A stretch of DNA of 64,000 nucleotides from Saccharopolyspora galaxeae (GTDB lineage Bacteria; Actinomycetota; Actinomycetes; Mycobacteriales; Pseudonocardiaceae), in assembly GCF_016526145.1 (NCBI RefSeq), contig NZ_JADDUE010000004.1, positions 310,001 through 374,000 on the forward strand. Reading direction: 5' to 3'. Shown piece by piece: positions 24,531 to 34,482 of the stretch. The notes under the pieces were generated by a model that had not been told where the DNA came from, ran no database searches, and saw only the letters and a list, made by a program, of their open reading frames with translations. Numbering within the stretch: the first letter of the stretch is position 1; each line of letters starts with the position of its first letter. The translations under genes were made by a program, and so were the position numbers.

Positions 24531-25309
24531 GCTGCGTAGCAAGCGGCCCGCGCAGGCTCGTACCCCGGCGACAGCGGCCCGTCCGGGCGCCAATCGGCCG
24601 GGTAGACCAACCCCGGATCCAGGTACTCGAAACCGCCCAGCAGCGCGTCGATCTCGCAGCGGCTGCGCAGCACCAGCTCGTCGGAGCTGCCCGCGTTGAA
24701 CGTCTCGGCGGTGCGCCGGACCTCCGGGAAGTCGTCCGCGGTCATGTGCGAGAAGACCAGGAACGAGCCGGGAGCCATCGCCCGCCGGTAGGCCGCCACC
24801 GCCGCACCGGGCCGATCCGCGTCGTTGATGTAGTGCGTCATCGCCACCATCAGCACCGCCACCGGCTGCTCGAAGTCGAGCGCGGCCAGCGTGTCCGGGT
24901 GGTTGAGCACGTGCTCCGGATCCCGCATGTCGGCCTGCAGCACCGCGGTGTGGCGCTGACCGGCCAGCAGCGTCCGGCTGTAGGCCACCGCGACCGGATC
25001 CACGTCGACGTAGACCACGCGCGCCAGCGGATCGTCCCGCTGCGCGATCTCGTGCACGTTGCCCAGGGTCGGCATTCCCGAGCCCAGGTCCAGGAACTGC
25101 CGGATGCCCGCCTGCTGGCAGAACCGGACCGCGCGGCCGAGGAACGCGCGGTTGTCCACGGCGGGCTGCGGAGTCGGCGGGTAGATCTTCTTGATCGCGT
25201 CGAGCACTTCGCGGTCCACCGCGAAGTTGTGCGAACCGCCCAGCCCGTAGTCGTAGACGCGCGAAGCGCTGGACTTGGTGATGTCCGCGCCCCTGGGCAG
25301 CAGTGTCAC
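24509..25309 (-). CDS. SAM-dependent methyltransferase, DUF574 family
   Basis: 266 residues from GTG 25309, with AAGGAG 7 bp upstream. The protein matches the actinomycete-specific DUF574 (PF04672) methyltransferases: SSASRVYDYGLGGSHNFAVD, then QFLDLGSGMPTLGNVHEIAQ (SAM-binding glycine motif), VVYVDVDPVAVAYS and ADMRDPEHVL, ending with the WRPDGPL region. Substrates of this family are mostly unknown, and many copies occur per genome. No operon partner is visible. The 3' end is duplicated in DNA (24477-24530) without changing the protein. Confidence 0.85.
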   Translation of the reverse strand: MTLLPRGADITKSSASRVYDYGLGGSHNFAVDREVLDAIKKIYPPTPQPAVDNRAFLGRAVRFCQQAGIRQFLDLGSGMPTLGNVHEIAQRDDPLARVVYVDVDPVAVAYSRTLLAGQRHTAVLQADMRDPEHVLNHPDTLAALDFEQPVAVLMVAMTHYINDADRPGAAVAAYRRAMAPGSFLVFSHMTADDFPEVRRTAETFNAGSSDELVLRSRCEIDALLGGFEYLDPGLVYPADWRPDGPLSPGYEPARAACYAAVARPRD

Positions 25310-25607
25310 GGCCGGCTCCTTCGCGGGGCCGGCCCCGGTGGGCGGCCCGATCGTGCGGAACGTGGCGCGGAGATCTTCGCCTGCCACGGTCGGCGCAACG
25401 ATACCCACCGATCAGCGCAGGCAGAAGATTCACTTCCGGTGGAATCCGCTCGGCCGTCGAAGTGCTCGGAGATCGCCGAGCGGGTTCTGCGCGTCGAAGA
25501 ACCACCGCGGACTCCCAGGCGTCGTCCCGCGCGGACAGCCGACGATCGGCAAGCTTCCGCAGCGAGACGGCGCCTGTTCTCCTACCGGGCGAACGAGCGG
25601 ACCGGCG

Positions 25608-28600
25608 TCAGCCCAGCTCGACGATCAGGTCGCCACCTTCGACCTGCTGGACGGAACCGATCGCGAGGCGCTTGATCTGCCCGTCCTGCCCAGCGGTGAT
25701 CGCCGCCTCCATCTTCATCGCCTCGATGGTGGCCACGGTCTGACCGGCCGAGACGCTGTCGCCCTCGGCGGCCGAGAGCGTGACCACCCCGGCGAACGGC
25801 GCCGGAACGTGCGCCGGATTGCTGCGGTCGGCCTTCTCCGCCACCGGCAGGTCGGTGGCCACCGAGCGGTCCCGCACCTGGATCGGCCGCAGCTGGCCGT
25901 TGAGCACCGCCATCACGGTGCGGATGCCGCGCTCGTCCGGGTCACTGATCGCCTCCAGGCCGATGAGCAGCCGCACGCCCGGTTCCAGGTCGACCGAGTA
26001 CTCCTCCCCCGGCCGCAGCCCGTAGAAGAAATCCTTGCTGCGCAACAGCGAAGTGTCGCCGTACGCCTCGCGGTGCTCGGTGAACTCCTTGGTGGGCTTG
26101 GCGAACAGCAGCTTGTTCAGCGTGTCGCGGCGGTTCTCCGCGAGCCCCTTCCGGTCCTCCTCGGTGAGTTCCGCGAGCTGGCGGCCCTGCGGGCGCCCCT
26201 CCAGCGCGCGGGTGCGGAACGGCTCCGGCCAGCCCGCGGGCGGCTCGCCGAGTTCGCCCTGCAGGAAGCCGATCACCGAGTCCGGGATGTCGAACCGGCG
26301 CGGATCGGCCTCGAAGTCCGCAGGGGCCACGCCCGCGCCGACCAGGTGCAGCGCCAGATCACCGACGACCTTCGAGGACGGGGTGACCTTCACCAGCCTG
26401 CCGAGGATGCGGTCGGCCGCGGCGTACATCGCCTCGATCTCCTCGAACTTGTCCCCGAGACCGAGCGCGACGGCCTGGGTGCGCAGGTTCGACAGCTGCC
26501 CGCCGGGGATCTCGTGGCGGTAGACCCGGCCGGTCGGCGAGGCCAGCCCCGCCTCGAACGGCCGGTAGATCTTGCGCACCGACTCCCAGTACGGCTCCAG
26601 GTCGCACACCGCACCCAGGTCCAGCCCGGTCGCCCGCTCGGTGTGATCGGTGGCCGCCACCACCGACGAGAGCGCGGGCTGCGAAGTGGTGCCCGCCAGC
26701 GAGGCCGTCGCACCGTCCACGGCGTCCACCCCGGCCTGGATCGCGGCCAGGTACGTCGCCAGCTGCCCGCCCGGCGTGTCGTGCGTGTGCAGGTGCACCG
26801 GCAGGTCGAATTCGCTGCGCAGCGCGGTGACGAGCTTGGTGGCCGCGGGCGCGCGCAGCAGCCCGGCCATGTCCTTGATCGCCAGCACGTGCGCGCCCGC
26901 CTCGACGATCTGCTCGGCCAGGCGCAGGTAGTAGTCCAGCGTGTAGATGTTCTCGCCCGGGTCCGAGAGGTCGCCGGTGTAGCACAGCGCCACCTCGGCA
27001 ACGGACTTGCCGGTGTCGCGCACCGCCTGGATCGCCGGGCGCATCTGCTCGATGTCGTTGAGCGCGTCGAAGATCCGGAAGATGTCGATGCCGGTGTCGG
27101 TGGCCTCCTGCACGAAGTGCTCGGTCACCTCGGTCGGGTAAGGCGTGTAGCCGACGGTGTTGCGCCCGCGCAGCAGCATCTGCAGGCAGATGTTCGGCGC
27201 CGAGTCGCGCAGCTTGGCCAGCCGCTCCCACGGGTCCTCGGCCAGGAACCGCAGCGCCACGTCGTAGGTCGCACCGCCCCAGCACTCCAGCGACAGCAGC
27301 TCCGGCGTCATCCGCGCGACGTGCGGCGCGACGGCGAGCAGGTCCTTGCTGCGCACCCGCGTCGCCAGCAGCGACTGGTGCGCGTCGCGGAAGGTGGTGT
27401 CGGTGACGCCGACCGCGTCGGATTCCCGCATCCAGCGCGCGAAGCCCTGCGGGCCGAGTTCGGTGAGCCGCTGCTTGGAGCCCTTCGGCACCGTCGTGGT
27501 CAGGTCCACGTCCGGCAGCTTGAACACCGGGTCCGCGGCCGCGGGCCGCTCCCCGTTCGGCCGGTTCACCGTCACGTCCGCGAGGTAGTTCAGCAGCCGG
27601 GTGCCGCGGTCGGCGGAGTGCCGGGCGGTCAGCAGGTGCGGCCGCTGCTCGATGAACGAGGTGGTGACCCGGCCCGCCGCGAAGTCCTCGTCGTCCAGCA
27701 CCGCCTGCAGGAACGGGATGTTCGTGGCCACCCCGCGGATGCGGAACTCCGCCACCGCGCGGCGCGCCCGCGCCACCGCGGTCGGGAAGTCCCTGCCGCG
27801 GCAGGAAAGCTTCACCAGCATCGAGTCGAAGTGCGCGCTGATGCTGGTGCCCGCGAACGCGGTGCCGCCGTCCAAGCGGATGCCCGCGCCGCCCGGCGAG
27901 CGGTAGGCGCTGATCATCCCGGTGTCCGGGCGGAACCCGTTGGTCGGGTCCTCGGTGGTGATCCGGCACTGCAGCGCCGCGCCGCGCAGCCGCATCGTCT
28001 CCTGGCTCATGCCCAGGTCGGCCAGCGTCTCGCCGGAGGCGATGCGCAGCTGGGACTGCACCAGGTCGGCGTCGGTGACCTCTTCGGTGACGGTGTGCTC
28101 GACCTGGATGCGCGGGTTCATCTCGATGAACACGTGCCTGCCCTGCTCGTCGACCAGGAACTCCACGGTCCCGGCGTTGACGTAGCCGATCTTGCGGGCG
28201 AACGCGACCGCGTCGGCGCAGATGCGCTCGCGCAGCTCGGGTTCGAGGTTCGGAGCCGGGGCGATCTCGATGACCTTCTGGTGCCGCCGCTGCACCGAGC
28301 AGTCCCGCTCGAACAGGTGCATCACGTTGCCCTCGTTGTCGGCGAGGATCTGCACCTCGATGTGCCGCGGGTTGACCACGGCCTGCTCCAGGATGACCGT
28401 CGGATCGCCGAAGGCCGCGTCGGCTTCGCGCATCGCGGCTTCCAGCGCCTCCCGCAGCGCGCCGAGCTCGTCGACCCGGCGCATCCCGCGGCCACCGCCG
28501 CCCGCGACGGCCTTGACGAACACGGGGAACTGCATGGACTCGGCCGCCGACGTCAGCTCGTCGATGTCCGCGGACGGAGCGGAGGAATCCAGCACCGGCA

Positions 28601-28985
28601 CGCCCGCCTCGCGGGCCGCGGCCACCGCGGTGGCCTTGTTGCCGGTCATCTCCAGGATTTCGCGGCTGGGGCCGACGAACGTGATGCCCGCTTCGCGGCA
28701 CGCGCCCGCCAGATCCGGGTTCTCGGACAGGAAACCGTAACCGGGGTAGATCGCGTCCGCGCCGGCTTGGCGCGCGGCTTGCACTACCTCGTCCACGGAC
28801 AGGTAGGCGCGCACCGGGTGGCCGGGTTCGCCGATCTCGTAGGACTCGTCGGCCTTGAGCCGATGCAGCGAGTTGCGGTCTTCGTGCGGGAACACCGCCA
28901 CCGTTCCGGCGCCGAGCTCGTAGCCCGCGCGGAAGGCTCGGATGGCGATCTCGCCACGGTTGGCGACGAGGACCTTGCGGAACAT
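25608..28985 (-). CDS. pyc: Pyruvate carboxylase
   Basis: 1125 residues from ATG 28985, with AGGAGGT upstream. Order: biotin carboxylase (1 to about 450; MFRKVLVANRGEIAIRAFRA, GGGGRGMR ATP loop, EMNPRIQVEHTVTEEVT), carboxyltransferase (about 530-800; DTTFRDAHQSLLATR, CWGGATYDVALRFL, LHTHDT metal site), the PYC tetramer region, and a biotin carrier domain with the biotinylated Lys1091 in EAMKMEA. It converts pyruvate, bicarbonate and ATP to oxaloacetate in the cytosol. The location between rsmD and recG is as in mycobacteria. It appears monocistronic. Confidence 0.97.
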   Translation of the reverse strand: MFRKVLVANRGEIAIRAFRAGYELGAGTVAVFPHEDRNSLHRLKADESYEIGEPGHPVRAYLSVDEVVQAARQAGADAIYPGYGFLSENPDLAGACREAGITFVGPSREILEMTGNKATAVAAAREAGVPVLDSSAPSADIDELTSAAESMQFPVFVKAVAGGGGRGMRRVDELGALREALEAAMREADAAFGDPTVILEQAVVNPRHIEVQILADNEGNVMHLFERDCSVQRRHQKVIEIAPAPNLEPELRERICADAVAFARKIGYVNAGTVEFLVDEQGRHVFIEMNPRIQVEHTVTEEVTDADLVQSQLRIASGETLADLGMSQETMRLRGAALQCRITTEDPTNGFRPDTGMISAYRSPGGAGIRLDGGTAFAGTSISAHFDSMLVKLSCRGRDFPTAVARARRAVAEFRIRGVATNIPFLQAVLDDEDFAAGRVTTSFIEQRPHLLTARHSADRGTRLLNYLADVTVNRPNGERPAAADPVFKLPDVDLTTTVPKGSKQRLTELGPQGFARWMRESDAVGVTDTTFRDAHQSLLATRVRSKDLLAVAPHVARMTPELLSLECWGGATYDVALRFLAEDPWERLAKLRDSAPNICLQMLLRGRNTVGYTPYPTEVTEHFVQEATDTGIDIFRIFDALNDIEQMRPAIQAVRDTGKSVAEVALCYTGDLSDPGENIYTLDYYLRLAEQIVEAGAHVLAIKDMAGLLRAPAATKLVTALRSEFDLPVHLHTHDTPGGQLATYLAAIQAGVDAVDGATASLAGTTSQPALSSVVAATDHTERATGLDLGAVCDLEPYWESVRKIYRPFEAGLASPTGRVYRHEIPGGQLSNLRTQAVALGLGDKFEEIEAMYAAADRILGRLVKVTPSSKVVGDLALHLVGAGVAPADFEADPRRFDIPDSVIGFLQGELGEPPAGWPEPFRTRALEGRPQGRQLAELTEEDRKGLAENRRDTLNKLLFAKPTKEFTEHREAYGDTSLLRSKDFFYGLRPGEEYSVDLEPGVRLLIGLEAISDPDERGIRTVMAVLNGQLRPIQVRDRSVATDLPVAEKADRSNPAHVPAPFAGVVTLSAAEGDSVSAGQTVATIEAMKMEAAITAGQDGQIKRLAIGSVQQVEGGDLIVELG

Positions 28986-29294
28986 GCCGGCTACCTCCTG
29001 GGCAGGTGTCGGACCGTCGGGCGAAACCGTACCGCGAAAATTCCGTCCACCGAGAGAGTGCAACGGTGATGCACCTCATCGAAAAGCGCTGACCTGCTGC
29101 GGAAGATCGGTCATGCAAGGCGTCCCGATGAGAAGGAATCGAGTTTTTCCGCCGACGCGAAAGTTGACCGCGGCTCGGCCGGTGCGCCACCCGTCCTTCG
29201 CGCGGGCGGCCGAGCGCGCCCGATCACCACCGGCCACCGGCCGGGTCGCACACCGTCCGCCGATGCGCGCGCCGCCGTTCGGACTCCGCCGCGC
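28986..29294. other. Gap between recG and pyc
   Basis: A 309-bp gap with both flanking genes on the minus strand, so it ends the recG transcript and starts pyc. A TACGGT at 29026-29031 on the minus strand could be a pyc -10 box, but no good -35 lies at normal spacing. No hairpin terminator or gene is convincing. Confidence 0.4.
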
Positions 29295-31520
29295 TCACGA
29301 CTTCTCCAGGAAACCCGCGCTTTGCGCGTCGACGAGTTCGGTGACCATGGCCGCCAGACCGGGATGGCCGCGCAGGGCTGGATCCTCGGCGACCAGGTGC
29401 TGCGCCGCCACCCGCGCCTCGGCGATCACGTCCTCGTCGCGCAGCAGCGAGAGCATCTTGAGCCCGGACTTGCGGCCGGACTGCGTCGCGCCCAGCACGT
29501 CGCCTTCCCTGCGCAGCTCCAGGTCCAGCTTCGCCAGCTCGAACCCGTCGGTGGTGGAGGCGACCGAGTCCAGCCGCTCGCGCGTGGTGGTGCCCGCGAC
29601 CGCATCGCTGACCAGCAGGCACAGCCCCGCGGCCGAACCCCGCCCGACGCGGCCGCGCAGCTGGTGCAGCTGGCTCACGCCGAACCGGTCCGCGTCCATG
29701 ATCACCATGACCGTGGCGTTCGGGACGTTCACACCGACCTCGACGACCGTCGTGGCCACCAGCACGTCCACACCGCCGTCGGCGAAGGCGCGCATCACCG
29801 CGTCCTTGTCGTCGGCGGGCAACCGGCCGTGCAGCACGCCGAGCCGCAGCCCGGACAACGGCCCCGCGGACAGCTTCTCGGCCACCTCCAGCACCGACAG
29901 CGGCGAGCGGCGTTCGCCGGAATCCGCGCCCTCGTCCGGAGCTTCTTCGTCCACTTCGGACTTCTGGGCGGATTTCGGCTTCTTCGGCGGGTTCTGCTCG
30001 TCGTCGCCGATGCGCGGGCACACCACGTAGACCTGGTGCCCCGCGGTCACCTCTTCGCGGACGCGTTGCCACGCGCGGTCCAGCCACGCCGGTTTCTCCG
30101 CCGCGGGAACGACGCTCGTGCTGATCGGCGAGCGGCCCTGCGGCAGCTCCCGCAGCGCCGAGGTCTCCAGGTCGCCGTAGACGGTCATCGCGACCGTGCG
30201 GGGAATCGGCGTCGCGGTCATCACCAGCACGTGCGGCGCCACCTCACCGCCGCCGCGCGCCCGCAGCGCGTCCCGCTGCTCCACGCCGAAGCGGTGCTGC
30301 TCGTCGACCACGACCATGCCGAGGTCGGCGAACGACACCCGGTCCTGGATCAGCGCGTGGGTGCCGACGACGATCCCCGCCTCGCCGGAAGCCGCCGCCA
30401 GCAACGCCTTCTTGCGCTGCGCGGCGGGCAGCGAGCCGGTCAGCAGCGTGACGCCGGTGGCGTGCTCGGCCGCGCCGAGCTCACCGGCCCTGCCGAGGTC
30501 GCCAAGCAGCTCGGCCAGCGAGCGGGCGTGCTGCGCGGCCAGCACCTCGGTGGGCGCCAGCATCGCGGCCTGCCGCCCGGAATCCACCACCTGCAACATG
30601 CCGCGCAGCGCCACCAGCGTCTTGCCGGAACCGACCTCGCCCTGCACCAGCCGGTTCATCGGGTGCTCGGTGGCCAGGTCGGCGGCGATCTGCTCGCCGA
30701 TGTCGGTCTGGCCCTGGGTGAGCCGGAACGGCAGCCCCTGGTCGAACTCGGCGAGCAGGCCGTCATCGCGGCGCGGGCTGGCCGGGGCGGGGTGCTCGTG
30801 CGCGGTTTCGCGCAGCCGCGCCAGCACCAGCTGCACCGCCAGCGCCTCGTCCCACTTGAGCCGGTTCTGCGCGGCGGCCACCTCGCCGTGATCGGCGGGC
30901 TGGTGGATCTTGCGCAGTGCGGACTCCAGGCCCATCAGCCGGTGCTCGGCGCGCAGCGGCTCCGGCAGCGGATCCTCGGCCCCGTCCCAGGTGTCCAGCA
31001 CCTGGCGCACGCAGCGGGCGATCGACCAGGACGGCAGGCCCTGCGCGGACGGGTAGACCGGGATGAGCGCTGCGGCGAACTCCTCGGCCGCCGAACCAGC
31101 GTCCTGCTCCTGCTCGTCGAACAGCTGGTACTCGGGGTGCGCGAGTTGCAGCGCGCCCTTGTAGGCGGTGACCTTGCCCGCGAACATGCCGCGGCGGCCG
31201 GGCAACAGCTCGCGTTCCCGCCACGCCTGGTTGAAGAACGTGCACAGCAGCGGCCGGTGCCCGTCGGTGATGCGGGCCTCCACGATGGTTCCGCGGCGGG
31301 ATTTCATGCTGCGCTTGGTGACCCGCTCGACCTTCGCCAGCACCGTGGCGTGCTCGTCGATCTCCAGCCCGGCGATCGCGGTGAGTTCGCCGCGTTCGGC
31401 GTAGCGGCGCGGATAATGCCGCACCAGGTCGCCCACAGTGGACAGACCGAGGGCGGACTCGAGCGCCTTGCCGGTCTTGCCGCCGAGCACCCGCTCCAGC
31501 CCGGTCTCCAAAGTGGTCAT
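29295..31520 (-). CDS. recG: ATP-dependent DNA helicase RecG
   Basis: 741 residues from ATG 31520 (MTTLETGLERVLGGKTGKAL). The N-terminal wedge/OB-fold contains VGDLVRHYPRRYAERGELT. The helicase motor has Walker A GEVGSGKTLVAL, Walker B VVDEQHRFG, motif III VMTATPIPRT, and motifs V and VI including LHQLRGRVGRGSAAGLCLL. RecG remodels stalled replication forks and Holliday junctions. It carries an acidic Lys/Glu/Pro-rich insertion (NPPKKPKSAQKSEVDEE) between helicase motifs. The DAK2 gene lies upstream, as in M. tuberculosis (Rv2973c-Rv2974c), with a small membrane-protein gene between. Confidence 0.96.
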   Translation of the reverse strand: MTTLETGLERVLGGKTGKALESALGLSTVGDLVRHYPRRYAERGELTAIAGLEIDEHATVLAKVERVTKRSMKSRRGTIVEARITDGHRPLLCTFFNQAWRERELLPGRRGMFAGKVTAYKGALQLAHPEYQLFDEQEQDAGSAAEEFAAALIPVYPSAQGLPSWSIARCVRQVLDTWDGAEDPLPEPLRAEHRLMGLESALRKIHQPADHGEVAAAQNRLKWDEALAVQLVLARLRETAHEHPAPASPRRDDGLLAEFDQGLPFRLTQGQTDIGEQIAADLATEHPMNRLVQGEVGSGKTLVALRGMLQVVDSGRQAAMLAPTEVLAAQHARSLAELLGDLGRAGELGAAEHATGVTLLTGSLPAAQRKKALLAAASGEAGIVVGTHALIQDRVSFADLGMVVVDEQHRFGVEQRDALRARGGGEVAPHVLVMTATPIPRTVAMTVYGDLETSALRELPQGRSPISTSVVPAAEKPAWLDRAWQRVREEVTAGHQVYVVCPRIGDDEQNPPKKPKSAQKSEVDEEAPDEGADSGERRSPLSVLEVAEKLSAGPLSGLRLGVLHGRLPADDKDAVMRAFADGGVDVLVATTVVEVGVNVPNATVMVIMDADRFGVSQLHQLRGRVGRGSAAGLCLLVSDAVAGTTTRERLDSVASTTDGFELAKLDLELRREGDVLGATQSGRKSGLKMLSLLRDEDVIAEARVAAQHLVAEDPALRGHPGLAAMVTELVDAQSAGFLEKS

Positions 31521-31653
31521 CCGTGCCCCGCTCGTCCTGTGCCCCAAGATTTCCGGCCCACCGGTCGTGAACCTCATCGGTTTCGGGCGTTCCCGCTGAG
31601 CTTCCGCTGGCGAGATTATCGGACGCCACCGACGAAACCCGCCGCCTGCGCGC

Positions 31654-32139
31654 TCACAGCATCGCGTTCAGCAGCGCCGCGCCGCGTTCCGCGTCGTCCA
31701 CGCTGATGCCGACCTCCCGGCCGGAGCGGTAGCGCACCACGAGGCACTCCCCGGCGCGCAACATGATCGTGGCCTTGCCGGGAAGCCCGCGGTAGCCCCA
31801 GCCGCCGACCTCGGCGGGCCGCCGGTTCTCCACCCGCGCGCTTTCGATCTCCGCCAGCGCCAGCCGTTGCACCGGCCTGCGCAACGGGCCGTACATGATC
31901 GTCAGCCCTCGATCGCCGATGAGCACCCGCACCGACGAGAACAGCAGCAGCGTCAGGCCGACCACGGTGAACGTCGCGGCGGTGAACCAGAGTCCCGGCA
32001 GCACATCGATCGCGGTGCACACCGCGAACAACGCGCCCGCGAGCAGCGACACGACCGCGAGCACCAGCAGCACCGCGCTGGAGACCGCCGAGGTCCACAC
32101 CGACCGCTCCTCCGGCCGCATCCGCTTGCGGATCGTCAT
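31654..32139 (-). CDS. Small membrane protein with a PH-like domain
   Basis: 161 residues from ATG 32139, with GAGGGGG just upstream. Two hydrophobic helices (about 16-40 and 48-70) are followed by a beta-rich C-terminal domain (IGDRGLTIMYGPLRRPVQRL, then KATIMLRAGECLVVRYRSGREVGI) that resembles bacterial PH-like domains found in small actinobacterial membrane proteins. The basic N-terminus suggests the domain faces the cytosol. I do not recognise a named function. It sits between recG and the DAK2 gene on the same strand. Confidence 0.65.
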   Translation of the reverse strand: MTIRKRMRPEERSVWTSAVSSAVLLVLAVVSLLAGALFAVCTAIDVLPGLWFTAATFTVVGLTLLLFSSVRVLIGDRGLTIMYGPLRRPVQRLALAEIESARVENRRPAEVGGWGYRGLPGKATIMLRAGECLVVRYRSGREVGISVDDAERGAALLNAML

Positions 32140-32206
32140 CGCGCCCCCTCGATCGTCTTCGCGGTAGTAACCGTGCCAGATGGCGAGGGGCGCGAACCCG
32201 GCTCGC

Positions 32207-33796
32207 TCACTCCACACCGAGCAGCACGGCCGAGCCGAGTTCCCCTCCCGGGTAGCAGACGCACTCGACCTCGGGCCGGTGCCGCGCCAGGTGCGCGGTC
32301 AGCTCGTCGCCGACCCCGGCAGGCGCCCGCGCACCGATCAGCACCGTGACCAGTTCCCCGCCCGCGGTGAACATCCGGTCCACCAGGTCCCGGGCCACCG
32401 CGAAGAAATCTCGGCCCAGCAGCACGACCTCGCCATCGGCCAGCCCCAGCACATCACCCGGGCGGCAGTGTCCCGCCCAGGTCAGCGCCTCGGAATCGGC
32501 GATGCGCAGCTCGCCCCGCCGGGTCGCCGCCGCGGCCTCCGCCATCGCCACCACGTCGTCCGGGCGCCGCCGCGAGGTGTCGTGCACCGCGAGCGCGGCC
32601 AAGCCCTGGACCGGTGAGCCGGTGGGCACGACCACGACGTCGCGGCCCGCGCGGACGAGGTGCTCGGCGGCGCGTTCGGCGACGGCGGTGACCGCCGCGT
32701 CGTTGGGCAGCACCACCACGTGCGCGGCACCGGTCGCATCGATCGCTTCGACCAGCTCGTCCGCCGCGGGTGGTTCGGCACCCACTTCCAGGACATCTGC
32801 GCCCTCACCGCGGAACAGCTCGGCGAGTTCGCCGCCGCGCACGCACGCCAGCACCCCCTGTCCGCTCGCGGCGTGCGGCGCGGCGGCCTGATCCGCGAAG
32901 CGCACCACCCGGATGCGGCGGACGCGGCCGGTCTCGATGCCCGCCTCGATCGCCGCGCCGATGTCGTCGCAGTGCACGTGCACCGCCCACGAGTCCGCGC
33001 CGTCACCGGCCACCGATGCGCAGTCGCCGAGTTCCGCCAGAGCGTCGCGCAGCCGCTCCAGACCCTCCGGCTCCGCGCCGGTGAGCAGGTACATGACCTC
33101 GTAGGCGGGACCGCCCGGCGCTGCCGGTTCGCGCAGCTCCCCCTCCGGAGGTTCGGGCGCCAGCCGCGCACCGTCGTGCACCACCGCGTGCAACGCGTCC
33201 AGCAGCACGACCAGGCCGCGCCCGCCCGCGTCGACCACCCCCGCCGCCGCCAGCGCCGGGAGCTGTGCGGTGGTGCGTTCCAGCGCCAGCACCGCATCCG
33301 CCGTGGACAGCCGGACCACGTCGGCGAGTTCGTCGGAGGTGCAGTTCGCGGCGCCGAGAACGGCGGCGCGCAGCACCGACAGCAGGGTGCCCTCCACAGG
33401 TTCGGCCACCGCTCGGCGCGCGAGCGACTCCGCGCGGTGCAAAGCATCCCGCCACGCGGCGCCGTCAATCTTGCCGACGCCCCGCACTCCCTCGGCCAGC
33501 CCGCGCAGGACCTGCGAGAACAACATTCCGGAGTTGCCGCGCGCGCCCGCCAGCGCGCCCTCCGCGAGCACCGCCAGCAGCCCGTCCGGCGCGGCGGCCT
33601 CCGACGCGTCCAGCGCCGAGCCCGCGGAGCGCATCGTGTGCAGCAGGTTCGTGCCGGTGTCCGCGTCGGCGACCGGGTAGACGTTGATCCGGTCCAGCGC
33701 AGCGCGGTCGGCGGCCAGTGCCGTCACCGACTCGCGCGCCCACCGGCGGGCCGCCGCTTCGTCCAACACCCGCAGCACTTCCGGACTCCCTGCCAC
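32207..33796 (-). CDS. DAK2 (DhaL-like) domain protein, FakA-type
   Basis: 529 residues from GTG 33796; a much longer in-frame extension to 35182 is read-through over rpmB and is rejected. The N-terminal DhaL domain binds ATP and Mg: LDRINVYPVADADTGTNLL and GARGNSGMLFSQVLRG. The C-terminal half matches the FakA middle and C-terminal domains (EVMYLLTGAEPEGLERLRDAL, VVLPNDAAVTAVAERAAEHL). In Firmicutes FakA phosphorylates fatty acids bound to FakB; no fakB is visible here. Rv2974c is the mycobacterial counterpart, next to recG. It is divergent from rpmB across a 410-bp gap. Confidence 0.85.
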   Translation of the reverse strand: MAGSPEVLRVLDEAAARRWARESVTALAADRAALDRINVYPVADADTGTNLLHTMRSAGSALDASEAAAPDGLLAVLAEGALAGARGNSGMLFSQVLRGLAEGVRGVGKIDGAAWRDALHRAESLARRAVAEPVEGTLLSVLRAAVLGAANCTSDELADVVRLSTADAVLALERTTAQLPALAAAGVVDAGGRGLVVLLDALHAVVHDGARLAPEPPEGELREPAAPGGPAYEVMYLLTGAEPEGLERLRDALAELGDCASVAGDGADSWAVHVHCDDIGAAIEAGIETGRVRRIRVVRFADQAAAPHAASGQGVLACVRGGELAELFRGEGADVLEVGAEPPAADELVEAIDATGAAHVVVLPNDAAVTAVAERAAEHLVRAGRDVVVVPTGSPVQGLAALAVHDTSRRRPDDVVAMAEAAAATRRGELRIADSEALTWAGHCRPGDVLGLADGEVVLLGRDFFAVARDLVDRMFTAGGELVTVLIGARAPAGVGDELTAHLARHRPEVECVCYPGGELGSAVLLGVE

Positions 33797-34206
33797 GCGG
33801 GCAGCGTAGGAGCCGGGCGGTGCTGTCGCGGCCACGGCCCGGCGATCCGTCCCCGTGCGATCCGCACTCGCCAGGCGGGCGAAGGGGCACGACGACCGTG
33901 GGGTAAGCTGTCCGGGTCTTGGGCGGCGATGGCCCAGGGCATCCGCATGGCTGTACGCCCGGCCCGGCCTCCGCGCGAGGACGGTACCGGCGGATCGCAT
34001 CGACGATCCCGCCGGAGGGCACTGCCGGGAGGCGCGGCGCGACCCTGGCGAGCAGCAGGCCCAGCGGGACGCGGTCCTCCTCGGCGCGCAGCCGGCGGGA
34101 CCACCAAGCGGGCAGCGCTCGTGCGGACCATCGCCGCAACCGAAACCCAGGCTTCCCCGCCGCCGGCGTGGGAGCACGTCGAACGCGAAAGTTAGGGGTG
34201 TCTGAC
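33797..34206. other. Divergent promoter region of rpmB and the DAK2 gene
   Basis: A 410-bp gap. TAAGCT at 33904-33909 in GGGGTAAGCTGTCC is a plausible plus-strand -10 for rpmB, which would give an unusually long leader (about 290 nt). Frames through the gap lack ribosome sites and family resemblance. No known RNA motif is recognised. Confidence 0.45.
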
Positions 34207-34398
34207 GTGGCTGCCGTCTGCGACGTCTGCAACAAGGGGCCGGGCTTCGGCAACTTGGTCTCGCACTCCCACCGGAAGACCAGGCGCCGGTGGAACCCGA
34301 ACATCCAGACCGTGCACGCCAAGATCGGTCTTTCCGGGCGCAAGCGGATGAACGTGTGCACCTCCTGCCTGAAGGCGGGCAAGGTCGTTCGCGGCTGA
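34207..34398 (+). CDS. rpmB: 50S ribosomal protein L28, zinc-binding form
   Basis: 63 residues from GTG 34207, the position giving the usual (M)AAVCDVCNKGPGFG start, with AGGGG about 9 bp upstream. Cysteines 5, 8, 51 and 54 form the four-Cys zinc site, so this is the C+ paralogue, not a zinc-independent form. The body SHSHRKTRRRWNPNIQ is typical. It is followed at once by a strong hairpin terminator, so it is a single-gene unit. Confidence 0.95.
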   Translation: MAAVCDVCNKGPGFGNLVSHSHRKTRRRWNPNIQTVHAKIGLSGRKRMNVCTSCLKAGKVVRG

Positions 34399-34412
34399 AC
34401 GCTCGAATCGCA

Positions 34413-34453
34413 CGAAGAACCCCGGGGTGGTCCGACCGCCCCGGGGTTCTTCG
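34413..34453. terminator. Bidirectional hairpin terminator after rpmB
   Basis: A perfect 15-bp stem, CGAAGAACCCCGGGG (34413-34427) against CCCCGGGGTTCTTCG (34439-34453), with an 11-nt loop. It lies 15 bp after the rpmB stop and 30 bp beyond the stop of the convergent gene at 34483, so it can serve both. There is no long T-tract. Confidence 0.85.
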
Positions 34454-34482
34454 CGTCTCGCGCCCGCACGGTCTGCGGGGCG

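Noticed and set aside
25275-29069. Long open frame (1264 codons) on the plus strand opposite pyc
   Set aside because: It is the antisense shadow of pyc in high-GC DNA. It has His/Arg/Gly/Val-rich composition, no family motifs and no ribosome site. Similar shadows lie opposite asnB (6102-7955), recG (29322-31706) and ppk1 (46574-49492).
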